36,426 bases of DNA, taken from IMG/VR virus record IMGVR_UViG_3300031963_000455, positions 1 through 36,426 of that record, one strand, 5' to 3'. Below the pieces are notes generated by a model, which worked only from the letters and a program-made list of their open reading frames with translations, ran no database searches and had not been told where the DNA came from. Of the stretch, positions 1 through 8,585 are shown piece by piece. A program made the translations under genes and the position numbers. Source of the DNA: a virus. Numbering within the stretch: the stretch's first letter is position 1; the number at the start of each line of letters is the position of its first letter.

Positions 1-277
1 TATTATTCAGGAGCTCCGGTCGATCTGCGATTGTCGTCAGGCCCGGCAGAGTAGCCCTAGGGTCGCCACTTCCTTGCTGCAAAACAGCAAGTTGCACGGC
101 CTTCTTCGCGCGTTGAACCAGAGCATTCGCTGCGGCTTCGCGCGCTTCGTTGCGTACATCCTGGCGGGTCGCTTCCTGCTGCAGCGATTGCTGCATTTGC
201 GCAGGTGCTGGCCCTGCCTTCAGTTCAGCAGCGACGGGATTAAAGTGCGCCGGCAGGCCGGGGGGCAGGTTTGCCAT
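1..277 (-). CDS. Hypothetical protein after the scaffold-like gene (cut by left edge)
   Basis: An open frame of 92 codons reads from an ATG at 277 to the window edge without a stop, so the C-terminus is missing. The visible part begins MANLPPGLPAHFNPVAAELK, continues with a Gln/Ala-rich helical stretch and ends inside the frame. It starts 15 bases after the stop of the preceding minus-strand gene, so it belongs to the same packaging/virion operon. Its place after portal and scaffold-like genes is where many phages encode scaffold, protease or capsid-associated proteins, but no domain is recognisable. Function unknown. Confidence 0.7.
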   Translation of the reverse strand, partial: MANLPPGLPAHFNPVAAELKAGPAPAQMQQSLQQEATRQDVRNEAREAAANALVQRAKKAVQLAVLQQGSGDPRATLPGLTTIADRPELLNN

Positions 278-292
278 CTCGCTCTCCTGGCC

Positions 293-1291
293 TCAGCCTT
301 CAGATACCAGCACCTTGCTGCGCAGCGCTTCGGGGGAAGCCTGGCTCAGCATCTGCCATGCAGCGGCGGGATTGCGCTCGCTGATGGCAGAGAAGGTGGC
401 CCAGAAATCATCACCGCCGCCATTGGTTGCCTGCACGTCGGGAGCGGGCATTTCCATTTGCGGGCGCTGATAGGTCGCAGCCGGGGGAGCAAAGCGACGC
501 TCGTTCGCGGCAACCTCAGCGGCCAGGCGATCCTGGGGAAGCTCGGTGGGGTAGGGACCTTCGGGACCGAAGAACTCGTTGACGTACTCAGCGAGGATCT
601 CGGGATTGGTCAGCAGGGTGTGATACGCGGCATTGTCCTCAGCGGCAGCCTCGATCACGGTGTGTGAGTTCTGCAGTTGACCCTGGATGGCCTGGATTTG
701 CTGCAGAGCCTGAGCGGTCTGCTGGGCCTGGGCGAGGAGAGCGTCCTCGACGACGCAGGCGTAGCGATTCAGCAGGGCAGGGGCTTCAGCGCCGAAGTGC
801 TGGAGAACTTCAAGACTTTCGCTGCTGACGCTTTGCAGATACTCGTCGCTCGCGGCTGCGCTCTGCTCGCTGCTGTAGCTCGGCGCCTGTGCCGGCATCG
901 CCTGGGAATAGGCCGCCGTTTGTGGGAATGCTGAGGTCAGCGGCGCCGTAACGGAGGGAGCCGCCTGGTAGCTCACCGGTGCTTGCAGGTAGGCCGCCGG
1001 GGTAGGGGCCGCCTGTTGGGTCGGTGCCGAGTAGGACGCCTGGGGCTGGGATTGCGGCGTCGCGCTCAAGCTGGCGAGCAGACCCTGGTACGCCGCCTGC
1101 CACGGGTTGGCCTGAGGCACTGAAACCGGAGCTTCCGGGGAGTAAGCCGGAGCCTGGGGTTGAGCCGTCGGGTACGAAGCTTGGGGTGCCTGCGGCATCG
1201 ACGGGGAGGCCACGGTCGGCGCGGCCACGCTGGATGGGATCGAGGGCTGCGGGGTCGCCACTGCCGTCGCCATCGTTGTACTGTCCTGCAT
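293..1291 (-). CDS. Scaffold-like / capsid-assembly protein, P/Q/A-rich N-terminus
   Basis: This 332-residue protein has a disordered-looking first third made of Pro, Gln, Ala, Ser and regularly spaced Tyr. A helical middle follows (about residues 150-230, Gln/Ala-rich, coiled-coil-like), then an acidic/aromatic C-terminal part. A helical, acidic, low-complexity protein directly downstream of the portal fits a scaffolding protein by position; no motif proves it. Two ATGs are possible (1291 and 1273). The first 480 bases or so also encode the portal C-terminus in another frame, and codon usage looks orderly in both. The start could therefore be further in, but the region from about 950 down reads convincingly as this protein. 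Confidence 0.7.
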   Translation of the reverse strand: MQDSTTMATAVATPQPSIPSSVAAPTVASPSMPQAPQASYPTAQPQAPAYSPEAPVSVPQANPWQAAYQGLLASLSATPQSQPQASYSAPTQQAAPTPAAYLQAPVSYQAAPSVTAPLTSAFPQTAAYSQAMPAQAPSYSSEQSAAASDEYLQSVSSESLEVLQHFGAEAPALLNRYACVVEDALLAQAQQTAQALQQIQAIQGQLQNSHTVIEAAAEDNAAYHTLLTNPEILAEYVNEFFGPEGPYPTELPQDRLAAEVAANERRFAPPAATYQRPQMEMPAPDVQATNGGGDDFWATFSAISERNPAAAWQMLSQASPEALRSKVLVSEG

Positions 1292-3032
1292 AGGTCAGTT
1301 CTCTCTTAAGGAATTCGAGGGCTCGATAGACGTAGGGCGTCAAATCGAGCTTGGGATCCGCCAGCAGGGGGAGGTCCGGAGCCTGCGGATGCGGGGTCTG
1401 TCGCATGTTTTGAATCAGCGACAGGAAGGTGCCAATGCTTTGCTGCGTGGCTTGAGCCATTCGGAATGGATAGCCACTAAGCATTGCGCTGCGCTCTTCG
1501 TCGGTTTTATCCGGGAAGAGGTACCTGAGGGCCTCGATGCTGTTAACACCGAGCTCCTGCAGGTTGCGCACAACAATGCTTGAGTTCAGTATATCTTCTG
1601 TGGAATCCTCAAAGACTGGTCCCTTCCAGCGCCACTCGATCTTTCGATCGCCGTCAGGGATCAGCCCAACCACACCGGGCGGAAGCTGACGTGCTTGCAC
1701 CGCTTCGGCAATCTGGGCTTCCAGCGCTTGCTCGAATTGCTGGTATGCCTCCTGGAATGCTGCAACCGCCTCTTGGTATTGCTCGGCATCCGCAAACTCC
1801 TCACGCAACGGCACGGGCGGCTCCTCGAGGCCAACGGCAGCGGCAAAGGATTCGCGGAAGATCTTTTCTTCGTTGAACAGCACAAGTGCCAGCAGCTTGC
1901 ACAGGCCGTAGGTCAACAGCCCGCGGCACTTGCGAGCGGCTGTTGTCGCAGCCCGGCCATACAGCGACTTGACTTCATATGCCGTCGCGCCGGAGCTGAT
2001 GCCCAGCTCGTCAACGCCACCCATGGCGTTGCGCAGCTCCTCGCGGTACTGGCGTGCGTAGAGGTTCTGATCGCCGCTCACCGCGTCCGGCGTGATGTAG
2101 GCGACACGATCGGTGGCCTCGATGTTGGCGATAATCCGAGGCACCTTCACCCCGCCGCCACCACCGCCGGCGCCCAAAGGTGAGCTGAGTCGCGTCGAGG
2201 GTCGATTCGCAGCGTAGAAGCCGGCCTGTGAACTGATTGTCGGACGAAACTCGTCACCATCGCCCGACTCGATCAAGTCCTGCTTCGGGCGGCTGGAAAC
2301 CAAGGTCGGGTTTCCATAGAAGGTGATATTGGCTCGGATATTCTTGATCAGCTCATCGTGCGTCACGATGTGATCGCTGAGCCAATCGAACTCGCCACTG
2401 GCATCCATGCCAGTCGAGCGCATATTGTTGAAAGACTCGACAGCAGGGATGAATCCCAAGCTGTTTCGCAGCGTTCGCGTCGTGTTGGGCGCGTAGTTCA
2501 GGGTCGCGACACCAGCATCGAAGCTCGGCTTCTCGGTCGTGATGGATTCCTTGATGGTGTCCCGGCGAACCTGCAGCTTGACGTAACGCAGGGAGCCGCC
2601 ATCGCCACCGGCAATCGAGCCCATGGCGCCGATGCCATCACGCACGGTGAAGCTATAGATGAGCTCCACCTCTTCCAGCTGGCCCGCGGCGTCGTAATAG
2701 GCGCGGTAGTTCTCCTTGCTGAACCACATCAAGCGGTAGGTGTCCTGCACCGGGCGGAAGTACCACAGCCCCTTACCGTCCAGCAGGAAGTCATCGACGA
2801 TGCCTTCAAGGCGCGCGTCGATCTCGTTGTCCTGGATCAGATCCGCGAGGAAGCTCTTGCGGAAACCAAAGGTGTCCTGCGCAGGGAAGAACTCCAGACC
2901 CTGGCGCAGCATGAATAGCCGCATCTGCGCGAGATGCGAGTTGACCACCATCGTGTCAACACCAGCCGTACCATCACGCTTGCGCGCGGCCTCAAGGATG
3001 CGGCGAAAACGCTCGGTTTTGGGTTGGCTCAT
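810..3032 (-). CDS. Portal protein
   Basis: This 740-residue protein is encoded 9 bases after the terminase large subunit, the standard place for the portal, which forms the dodecameric DNA channel at the capsid vertex. Size and composition fit: an alpha/beta N-terminal half with many aromatic residues, a central region with long helices (residues about 350-480), and a Gly/Pro-rich tail. The N-terminus is MSQPKTERFRRILEAARKR. The last 160 residues are low complexity (Gly, Pro, Ser), end in a basic tail, and overlap the next gene by 482 bases in a different frame. The call rests on position, length and general sequence character, not on a short diagnostic motif. The lack of other portal candidates supports it. 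Confidence 0.85.
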   Translation of the reverse strand: MSQPKTERFRRILEAARKRDGTAGVDTMVVNSHLAQMRLFMLRQGLEFFPAQDTFGFRKSFLADLIQDNEIDARLEGIVDDFLLDGKGLWYFRPVQDTYRLMWFSKENYRAYYDAAGQLEEVELIYSFTVRDGIGAMGSIAGGDGGSLRYVKLQVRRDTIKESITTEKPSFDAGVATLNYAPNTTRTLRNSLGFIPAVESFNNMRSTGMDASGEFDWLSDHIVTHDELIKNIRANITFYGNPTLVSSRPKQDLIESGDGDEFRPTISSQAGFYAANRPSTRLSSPLGAGGGGGGVKVPRIIANIEATDRVAYITPDAVSGDQNLYARQYREELRNAMGGVDELGISSGATAYEVKSLYGRAATTAARKCRGLLTYGLCKLLALVLFNEEKIFRESFAAAVGLEEPPVPLREEFADAEQYQEAVAAFQEAYQQFEQALEAQIAEAVQARQLPPGVVGLIPDGDRKIEWRWKGPVFEDSTEDILNSSIVVRNLQELGVNSIEALRYLFPDKTDEERSAMLSGYPFRMAQATQQSIGTFLSLIQNMRQTPHPQAPDLPLLADPKLDLTPYVYRALEFLKRELTYAGQYNDGDGSGDPAALDPIQRGRADRGLPVDAAGTPSFVPDGSTPGSGLLPGSSGFSASGQPVAGGVPGSARQLERDAAIPAPGVLLGTDPTGGPYPGGLPASTGELPGGSLRYGAADLSIPTNGGLFPGDAGTGAELQQRAERSRERRVSAKRQQRKS

Positions 3033-3041
3033 GGATCTAGT

Positions 3042-4586
3042 TTAAGTCCATTCGATTTGCGCAGCCCCGCGCTTCATCAGTCCCTGGACAACGATGTTCA
3101 GGCTGTCGGCACAGTCGTCGTGAGGGCTGTGGCCAAAGTTCGTGATCTCGTCGATCATGTAGCTGAAATCGCGGTACTTGTTGAAAATGATCTTCTTGGC
3201 CTGGAAGAGGCCAAGGATCCCTCGCAGCCTGGCGAGCTTGTCCCCGCGGAAACCCTTCACCGGAGAAATGTGGAGGTTGTACAGCTGCCATTCATTGAAC
3301 AGAATCCGCTTGAGGTCCCCCTCGAAACTCTTTTGGTATGCCACGACTTCAGGCCAGATCGTGACCGGTGAGTTTGTCGGAAAGTACTGACCATCGTCGT
3401 TGGTGGCAAGCAGGTTCCACTCCATCAACAGCTCGCACAACGCTTCCACCTTCTCGATGTTGCCCATCGAGCGCATGCGCCTGTAATCAATGATGTAGCA
3501 CTTATCGTCAACGCGGCCAGCCAGGGTGAAGACAGTCCAGTCATTGCGCTCGCTCATCCCCGCCGAGAGGTCGATGCCGACGCCCACCATGTCGTAGGTC
3601 TCAGGCACCTCACCGCGCACGAACAGCTCGGGGCTCACACCCAGCTCGGTGGATCGCACCGGCTGGTTCAAGTACTGGTATGAGAAAGCAATGCGGTCGT
3701 CGTGCTGGAGCTTCAGCAGGTACTTCGTCGACCACATCTCAGGCCAGTAGGACTTGGGCCGGCCGTCCTCGTCGTAGCGCAGGGCCGACTGGACGACCGT
3801 TTTCCAGCCCTTCTTTTCGGTGAAGATGGTCGCGAACAGATCATCAAAATGGAACCGCGTGCCCAGGGCGATGGCGCGCGCGCCTTGGAACATCGTCGGC
3901 ACAATCACGTTCGTCCAGTTCGTCTCCATCTCCCGGCGGATGTCGGGGTTCGCGATCGACGCCGCGCTTTTGATGGCGTCATCGACCACAATCAACGAGC
4001 TTCGCTTCGAGGTGATCGTGCCCTTCAGGCCAGCGCAGGCGATGGTGAACGCATCCTCACCGCGAACATCCACCTCGGCGAAGTCCCAGTCGATGCTCCA
4101 CAACTCATCTGATGTCCTGGTTTTGGATAGACGGACACACGGGAAGATCTCCTGGTATTCCCTCGAGAGGATCAGGTTTTTGATCGCAGCGCTTTTATTG
4201 CGCGCAACGTCGACGTTGTAGGAGACGTACAGGATCCGCAGCAGCTTCTTCGCCAACGCGTGCCTGCCAATCAGCCACCCCAGCAGCAGGCCCAGCACCG
4301 TGCTCTTCGCGCTACCCCGCGGACTGAGCAGGCAGGTGTTGGGCCCTGCAATGTCCAGCAGGTGTTCGTTGCTCTGATTAGTGAGGAATGCTCGGTGCCA
4401 TTCCTTCATGTGGCGAGCCGGTGGCTTGCCCATCAGTTCGCAGAAGTAGCCGAAGTTGTCCCTCGCCTTGAGGACATGAGGCGGGATCACCGGCTCTTCG
4501 ACGACCACCTCCGGCTGCTTCTTAATGCTTTGAGCCGCCTTCAGCGCACTTCTCTTGCGCGCTAGAGCAATCGATGCGCCTGCCAT
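3042..4586 (-). CDS. terL: Terminase large subunit (packaging ATPase-nuclease)
   Basis: The 514-residue length is typical of the family. TerL packages DNA into the procapsid with an N-terminal ATPase and cuts concatemers with a C-terminal RNase H-like nuclease. Visible motifs are a Walker A-type loop SPRGSAKST at residues 88-96 and a Walker B strand LIVVDD at 198-203. In the nuclease region there is an acidic strand VGVGIDL (D339) and a late SPHDDCADS (D490, D491, D494), which match metal-binding positions. The start ATG at 4586 is preceded by about 65 non-coding bases after the probable small subunit gene. The portal follows after 9 bases. No frame disruption is visible. Confidence 0.96.
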   Translation of the reverse strand: MAGASIALARKRSALKAAQSIKKQPEVVVEEPVIPPHVLKARDNFGYFCELMGKPPARHMKEWHRAFLTNQSNEHLLDIAGPNTCLLSPRGSAKSTVLGLLLGWLIGRHALAKKLLRILYVSYNVDVARNKSAAIKNLILSREYQEIFPCVRLSKTRTSDELWSIDWDFAEVDVRGEDAFTIACAGLKGTITSKRSSLIVVDDAIKSAASIANPDIRREMETNWTNVIVPTMFQGARAIALGTRFHFDDLFATIFTEKKGWKTVVQSALRYDEDGRPKSYWPEMWSTKYLLKLQHDDRIAFSYQYLNQPVRSTELGVSPELFVRGEVPETYDMVGVGIDLSAGMSERNDWTVFTLAGRVDDKCYIIDYRRMRSMGNIEKVEALCELLMEWNLLATNDDGQYFPTNSPVTIWPEVVAYQKSFEGDLKRILFNEWQLYNLHISPVKGFRGDKLARLRGILGLFQAKKIIFNKYRDFSYMIDEITNFGHSPHDDCADSLNIVVQGLMKRGAAQIEWT

Positions 4587-4652
4587 GCCTCACAATCTAC
4601 TTGTTTTTCACTATTCATGTAGACCACGCCGCGCGCTTTCGGCGATTTCTGT

Positions 4653-5162
4653 CTACTTCTCGTTTTCCAGTTGTGCCCACACAGACTCAAACGCCGAGTC
4701 CAACGCCGTCACCACTTCGTCGTTGTCCTTGAAGATTGCCCGCAGCTGACGCATGACTGCATCTGCCCCGGCCATGATTAGGCCCTTGCGGTCCGTGGTG
4801 CGAGTCATCTTGTCGATCTCCGTCAGGTGTCCTCGCAATTCCTTGGATAAATGCGCGATGCGACTGGCCGCAGCATCCGGCTTGACGAGATCTGCTTGGA
4901 CCTGCTGCCTAAGGAAGTCGACGTCGGCCTCGAGCTTGCAGGCTTCAGCCAGGAGAAGTTCCCGCTTATTGAGCTTGCGGTAGTGCTTATTGATCCAGCG
5001 CTCTAGTGCTGTGAAGCTGTCGTCATATCCCAGCACGCTGGCGTAGAGCCAGATCTCGTAGACGGAGTAGGTGTTCTCGGCGTAATTAAGGAAACCTTCT
5101 CGGCGATCGTCATCAAGCGCCGCCAGAAACGTCGCAACTGGACAATCCCCGAGATTTGCCAT
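4653..5162 (-). CDS. Probable terminase small subunit
   Basis: This 169-residue protein lies immediately upstream of terL, where small terminases (DNA-recognition subunits) usually sit. It is mostly helical: an N-terminal globular part with several Tyr and Trp, then a predicted coiled-coil region (about residues 60-125, rich in Leu, Glu, Lys) and an acidic C-terminus. Helical oligomerisation followed by a C-terminal tail fits TerS architecture, but I see no clear helix-turn-helix. Its ATG overlaps the stop of the upstream gene (ATGA at 5162), indicating translational coupling. The call is from context and length; another small virion or packaging protein is possible. Confidence 0.55.
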   Translation of the reverse strand: MANLGDCPVATFLAALDDDRREGFLNYAENTYSVYEIWLYASVLGYDDSFTALERWINKHYRKLNKRELLLAEACKLEADVDFLRQQVQADLVKPDAAASRIAHLSKELRGHLTEIDKMTRTTDRKGLIMAGADAVMRQLRAIFKDNDEVVTALDSAFESVWAQLENEK

Positions 5163-5827
5163 CAGCCGTAGAACCGTGCACCCTGTGAACGTATCGCGCC
5201 TCGCGCATCTGCGCGCATCTTCCTTTCTTCGAGGCCCTTCTGCAAGAGCGTTTCTCGCTCTTGGCGGCCCTGCTCTTGGAAGCCCAGGCGCTGCTCCGAT
5301 CCGGTTTCGCGGATCCCGGCACGCTGCTCTTCGCCTTGCTTGGTGAGCATGTCACGCTCAATTGCGCCCTCAACCCCCATGAGCTTCATTGTGTTGGCGG
5401 TCTTCAGGTTCTCTTGACCGCTTTGGAACTTACCGAGTGATCCAAGGTACGCATCGTTATAGGCAATCGCCAGACCTGTATTGGCCTGGGTTTTACCAAT
5501 ATCAAAGATGGAGCCAACCCCAAGACCTGCCAAGGTCTCGTTGCCGGGATACTTGTTGAGGACATCAGTGATCGTGCTGATGCCAGCCCCGACAAAGCTT
5601 CCCCCGGGTGTTGCCGGGGTGTAAGCGGCGCTACCAGTGGGCGTCGTGCGGGGCGCAGGTTGCTGGGTCGGCTGCGCTGCGGCCTGGCTTGGCCTGTTCT
5701 CTCGTGCGTATGCCTTGACCCGCTGGAATGCCTCTTTGGTCTTGACGTCTTTGGGCCTCATATCCAAAGACTTGGCCGCTGTCTTGTAGGCAGCGTTGCC
5801 TCTCACCTTGTTTGCGAAGGATGCCAT
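5162..5827 (-). CDS. Hypothetical virion-associated protein
   Basis: This 221-residue protein has a basic N-terminal helix region (residues 1-45), an Ala/Gln/Pro/Thr linker (about 48-75), and a Gly-rich middle. The C-terminal third (residues about 150-215) is packed with Glu, Gln and Arg in a heptad-like pattern, suggesting a coiled coil. Composition resembles its neighbours in the minus-strand arm, and internal virion or tail-associated proteins of phages often look like this. Its stop overlaps the start of the probable small terminase. No enzymatic motif is seen. Confidence 0.8.
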   Translation of the reverse strand: MASFANKVRGNAAYKTAAKSLDMRPKDVKTKEAFQRVKAYARENRPSQAAAQPTQQPAPRTTPTGSAAYTPATPGGSFVGAGISTITDVLNKYPGNETLAGLGVGSIFDIGKTQANTGLAIAYNDAYLGSLGKFQSGQENLKTANTMKLMGVEGAIERDMLTKQGEEQRAGIRETGSEQRLGFQEQGRQERETLLQKGLEERKMRADARGAIRSQGARFYG

Positions 5828-5840
5828 GGTTAGCTACCAA

Positions 5841-6434
5841 TCAACCGAAGAGTGAGGCTGCGGCAAGGCCCAGACTTCCGAGCAGTCCGGCGATGGTGCC
5901 AATGTTGGGACGGCGCGCTTCCGCCTGTGCGGCAAGGTTCCTGTCCTGGGCACGCTCCATGTATCCCAGCACCTTATCCATGCGGGCGGAGTCGCGCTCG
6001 TCTAGTGCTAGCTCCTGGCCCAGAACCGGATTCAGCAGTTGCAGTTTGGCTTGGTTTTGGGCGCCTAAGAGATCTTTTTCGTTCTGCGTGCGTGCAGCCT
6101 CACGTTGAATGCCCAGCTGCTCAAGGCGTTGCCTGATATCAAGCTGACTGGTTGTTCCGGGGCCGCCACCAAGCTCCAGGTCCATCAGGCCCTGCTTGCG
6201 CTTGGTTTCAAGAGCGAGATCATTCAACCCTTGAATTCTTTTCAGGAACTCTGCGCTACCTTCACCGGTTCTTGGCTTGAGTTCGTCCTGCAGCTGCTTC
6301 TGCAGCCGCAGGTCTTCAATCTGCCGCTGTTTAGCTTCCTGGCTGCCAGGGATCGGCTGCCCGGTGAATGCCTTGTACAGATTGTTGTAGGCGGCCGTGC
6401 CAGCCCCTTCCAGCAGATTTGGAGTGGACATCAA
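5841..6434 (-). CDS. Hypothetical virion-associated protein with hydrophobic C-terminal tail
   Basis: This 197-residue protein has a first Met at 6434 and a second at 6431; either may be used. Residues about 35-165 are charged and Gln-rich and look like long helices. The last 25 residues are hydrophobic and small-residue rich, ending AGLLGSLGLAAASLFG, a glycine-zipper-like segment that could insert in membrane. The same arrangement (charged helices plus Gly/Ala/Leu segment) recurs in several neighbouring genes, which suggests internal ejection-type proteins. That role is an inference. Confidence 0.8.
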   Translation of the reverse strand: MMSTPNLLEGAGTAAYNNLYKAFTGQPIPGSQEAKQRQIEDLRLQKQLQDELKPRTGEGSAEFLKRIQGLNDLALETKRKQGLMDLELGGGPGTTSQLDIRQRLEQLGIQREAARTQNEKDLLGAQNQAKLQLLNPVLGQELALDERDSARMDKVLGYMERAQDRNLAAQAEARRPNIGTIAGLLGSLGLAAASLFG

Positions 6435-6477
6435 TACTCCCGCGGGAGTTCTACTGATGTCATCCTAAGTAATTTGC

Positions 6478-6915
6478 TCAACCCAGGCCTTTGAGCGCTT
6501 CGGATACAAAGCTATTGCTCCTCAGCATGTTGGACGCGCGGCGGCGGCGTTCCGTCTGATTGAAATCACCTATGGCATTCATCAATGCCAGCGGATCTGC
6601 AACCTGAACACCGGCCTGCGCTGTCCCAGGGAGAGCGAACGCCAGCAGTTCGCCTGCCATCCGCAGCGCCCCACCTTTTCGATTGGAGGACCGGGTCAAC
6701 GCGTTCTCGGCACTGACCGCGTCAAGATTGCGCTGCAGGCGCTCAATCGCTCCAATCTCCTGCAGGGCCGTGGATGCAAGCTGAGCCTGGAGTGCTGCCT
6801 TCTCGCCAGGGATCTTGCCAAGCGCTTGGGTGCCGATATTGCTCAGCACCGTCTCAAAGCCCGGAACCGGCATGACCGGCCGGAAGCTCGCCAGGTACGA
6901 CTCAGCGACGGCCAT
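6478..6915 (-). CDS. Hypothetical virion-associated protein
   Basis: This 145-residue protein is Ala/Leu-rich and predicted helical, with a short hydrophobic patch near residues 88-105 and a basic RRRRAS cluster near the C-terminus. Its start overlaps the stop of the upstream 424-residue gene (ATGA at 6915), so the two are probably translated together. No known domain is recognised. Operon position and composition place it with the virion proteins. Confidence 0.78.
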   Translation of the reverse strand: MAVAESYLASFRPVMPVPGFETVLSNIGTQALGKIPGEKAALQAQLASTALQEIGAIERLQRNLDAVSAENALTRSSNRKGGALRMAGELLAFALPGTAQAGVQVADPLALMNAIGDFNQTERRRRASNMLRSNSFVSEALKGLG

Positions 6916-8189
6916 CAGATGAGACCTCCAAGGATTGCGTTAGTCATCGCCAACTGCTGCTGAGCGCCTGACTGCTGTTGAGCGAGGAGTCCTTCAGCCA
7001 TGGCGCGCTGCAGGAGTTGTTCGGCTGCGATGCCAGACAACATCTTTTGGCGCGCCTCCTCGTTGCGCAGTGCGACCTGCGCGGCTTGATCCTGAATCGG
7101 CATCAAGATCCGCGCGCGCTCGGCCTCTGCTTCTGCGGCGGCTCGGGCTTGCTTCTGGGCATTGCGAATGGCCCGATCTTCTGGAGAGCCTTCCGCAAGA
7201 TCGGCGGCGAATGTCGCCAGACCTTTGCCGGCTCCGCCCCCTAGGGCGTTGCCGATCGCGGAGCCCACCAGAATCCCAATCGGGTTACCAGCTGTGAGCA
7301 GTCCGCCCAGGAATGCCCCACCTGCACCGCCACTCAGGCCGCCAACCGCACTACCTCCGGCTTGAGCGAGATTGCGGCCAGCGGACTCGGTTGGGTCGTT
7401 CAGTTCGCTCGCGGCTGAGAGCAAGGTCAGGATTGACCCAAGGCCAGCGACGCGGCCCATCCGGAGCTTGCCATCTTTAGCTAGGCCCAGAGTCTGCAGC
7501 GGGCGCTCAGCTGCCATGCGAGCGCGCCGACCAAAGGGCAGGCCATCTGAGACGACCTCCGTGGCAACCAGCGGAGCCGCGTCCGCCAGGGAGGGTCCTT
7601 CTGCCTTGTTCATAGTCGCAGCGCGGGTGGTTGTAGGGGCTCGACCGGTTGCGGCCGACGTCAGCAGGGGCGATGCCTGGAGCACAGCGGGCGCAGCCTC
7701 AAGACTCGGCGCCAGACGTTCTGCATCCAAGAAACGCTGAGCCCGCTCCACGATCGGAGTTGCTGGCGTTGCGGTGTACGGGATCCCCAGGCGACCAGTG
7801 CTTGCGGTGCCAGCAAAGGGAGAACTCCCCAGGGTTGCCATCGGCGCCTCGAGTGAGTCAGCTATGCGCTCAGCGTCGAGATAGTTCTGCGCGCGGCCAA
7901 TGACTGGTGTGGCAGGTGTTGCCGCTTGGCGAATACCCAGCCTGCCGGTAGAACCAGTACCAAGGAATGGACTACTGCCAACAATTGCGGCAGGAGCCTC
8001 AAGAGCTTCCGTTGCGAGTCGCCGCGCTACAGCCTCATTGCGAGCGCCAACAAGCAGGTCTTCGTAGAGACGAGCCCGTCGCTCTGTTTCGGCGTCGATA
8101 CCGCCACCTGTTTCAAAGCTCCAAGCGTTTTGCTGTCGCGCCGGAGGAGGCAGTAGGCCGCCGCCCTGCATGAACTCCTGCAGATTCAC
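6915..8189 (-). CDS. Virion protein with 50-residue tandem repeats and Gly-rich hydrophobic region
   Basis: This 424-residue protein has residues 63-112 and 113-162 as near copies with an exact 50-residue period; a third, diverged copy starts at 163. Shared blocks include GSSPF, STGRLGI, ATPATP and LDAER. A long Gly/Ala/Leu-rich segment lies around residues 270-330 (for example GGAGGAFLGGLLTAGNP) and could form one or two membrane-spanning hairpins. A charged coiled coil follows (about 335-400). This fits an internal or ejection protein that reaches the cell envelope; that role is inferred. A short perfect inverted repeat lies just upstream of the start. Confidence 0.82.
   Translation of the reverse strand: MNLQEFMQGGGLLPPPARQQNAWSFETGGGIDAETERRARLYEDLLVGARNEAVARRLATEALEAPAAIVGSSPFLGTGSTGRLGIRQAATPATPVIGRAQNYLDAERIADSLEAPMATLGSSPFAGTASTGRLGIPYTATPATPIVERAQRFLDAERLAPSLEAAPAVLQASPLLTSAATGRAPTTTRAATMNKAEGPSLADAAPLVATEVVSDGLPFGRRARMAAERPLQTLGLAKDGKLRMGRVAGLGSILTLLSAASELNDPTESAGRNLAQAGGSAVGGLSGGAGGAFLGGLLTAGNPIGILVGSAIGNALGGGAGKGLATFAADLAEGSPEDRAIRNAQKQARAAAEAEAERARILMPIQDQAAQVALRNEEARQKMLSGIAAEQLLQRAMAEGLLAQQQSGAQQQLAMTNAILGGLI
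7704..8003 (-). repeat. Tandem 150-bp coding repeat (two copies, third diverged)
   Basis: The two units encode residues 63-112 and 113-162 of the 424-residue virion protein. A third, degenerate unit follows below 7704. The exact 150-base period and the conserved blocks (STGRLGI, TPATP, LDAER) indicate tandem duplication of a domain or linker. Confidence 0.85.
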
Positions 8190-8203
8190 GATCAGACAAC
8201 AAC

Positions 8204-8219
8204 CACCTGGATACAGGTG
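8204..8219. promoter_or_regulatory. Perfect inverted repeat CACCTG-GATA-CAGGTG
   Basis: Six-base arms flank a four-base spacer in the 67-base gap between two minus-strand virion genes, about 15 bases upstream of the start at 8189. No T run follows it on the minus strand, so it is a poor terminator. It could be an operator or an RNA hairpin. Function unknown. Confidence 0.4.
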
Positions 8220-8256
8220 ATTCTAGGACTTCAGAATTTGATGTTCTTCTTGTCCC

Positions 8257-8583
8257 TTATGCAAACCACTTGGCACCTGCCGCCTTGCCGATGCCGCCAC
8301 CGAAGCCGCCAGCAAATGCACCACCGACTTGCCCAAGTAGGCCTAGACCAAGCTTGAGTGGATCGTTCGCCGCGTCTGCCTGGATTTGAGCTGCTTCAAT
8401 CTGCGCGTCGGCTAGATATTTCTGGGCCCGCAGCTGCGCCTGCGACGCCAGGGCATTACCAGCAAGTGCTGCACCGGTCTCGTACTTCTTGGCAGCCATC
8501 CCGCCCAGGGCGTCAGCGCCTTCCCTGGATGGCTGGAATCCACCAACGTAACCATCCAGGCCTGCAAAAGATCCGTATGCCAT
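8257..8583 (-). CDS. Small virion-type protein with glycine-zipper tail
   Basis: This 108-residue protein has an Ala/Gln-rich amphipathic helix in the middle (residues about 40-72). A C-terminal segment of alternating Gly and hydrophobic residues follows (about 77-102, including GQVGGAFAGGFGGGIGKAAG), typical of membrane-associating glycine zippers. It follows the 444-residue gene by two bases and shares its composition with the rest of this arm. Likely an internal virion protein; no named family recognised. Confidence 0.8.
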   Translation of the reverse strand: MAYGSFAGLDGYVGGFQPSREGADALGGMAAKKYETGAALAGNALASQAQLRAQKYLADAQIEAAQIQADAANDPLKLGLGLLGQVGGAFAGGFGGGIGKAAGAKWFA

Positions 8584-8585
8584 CG

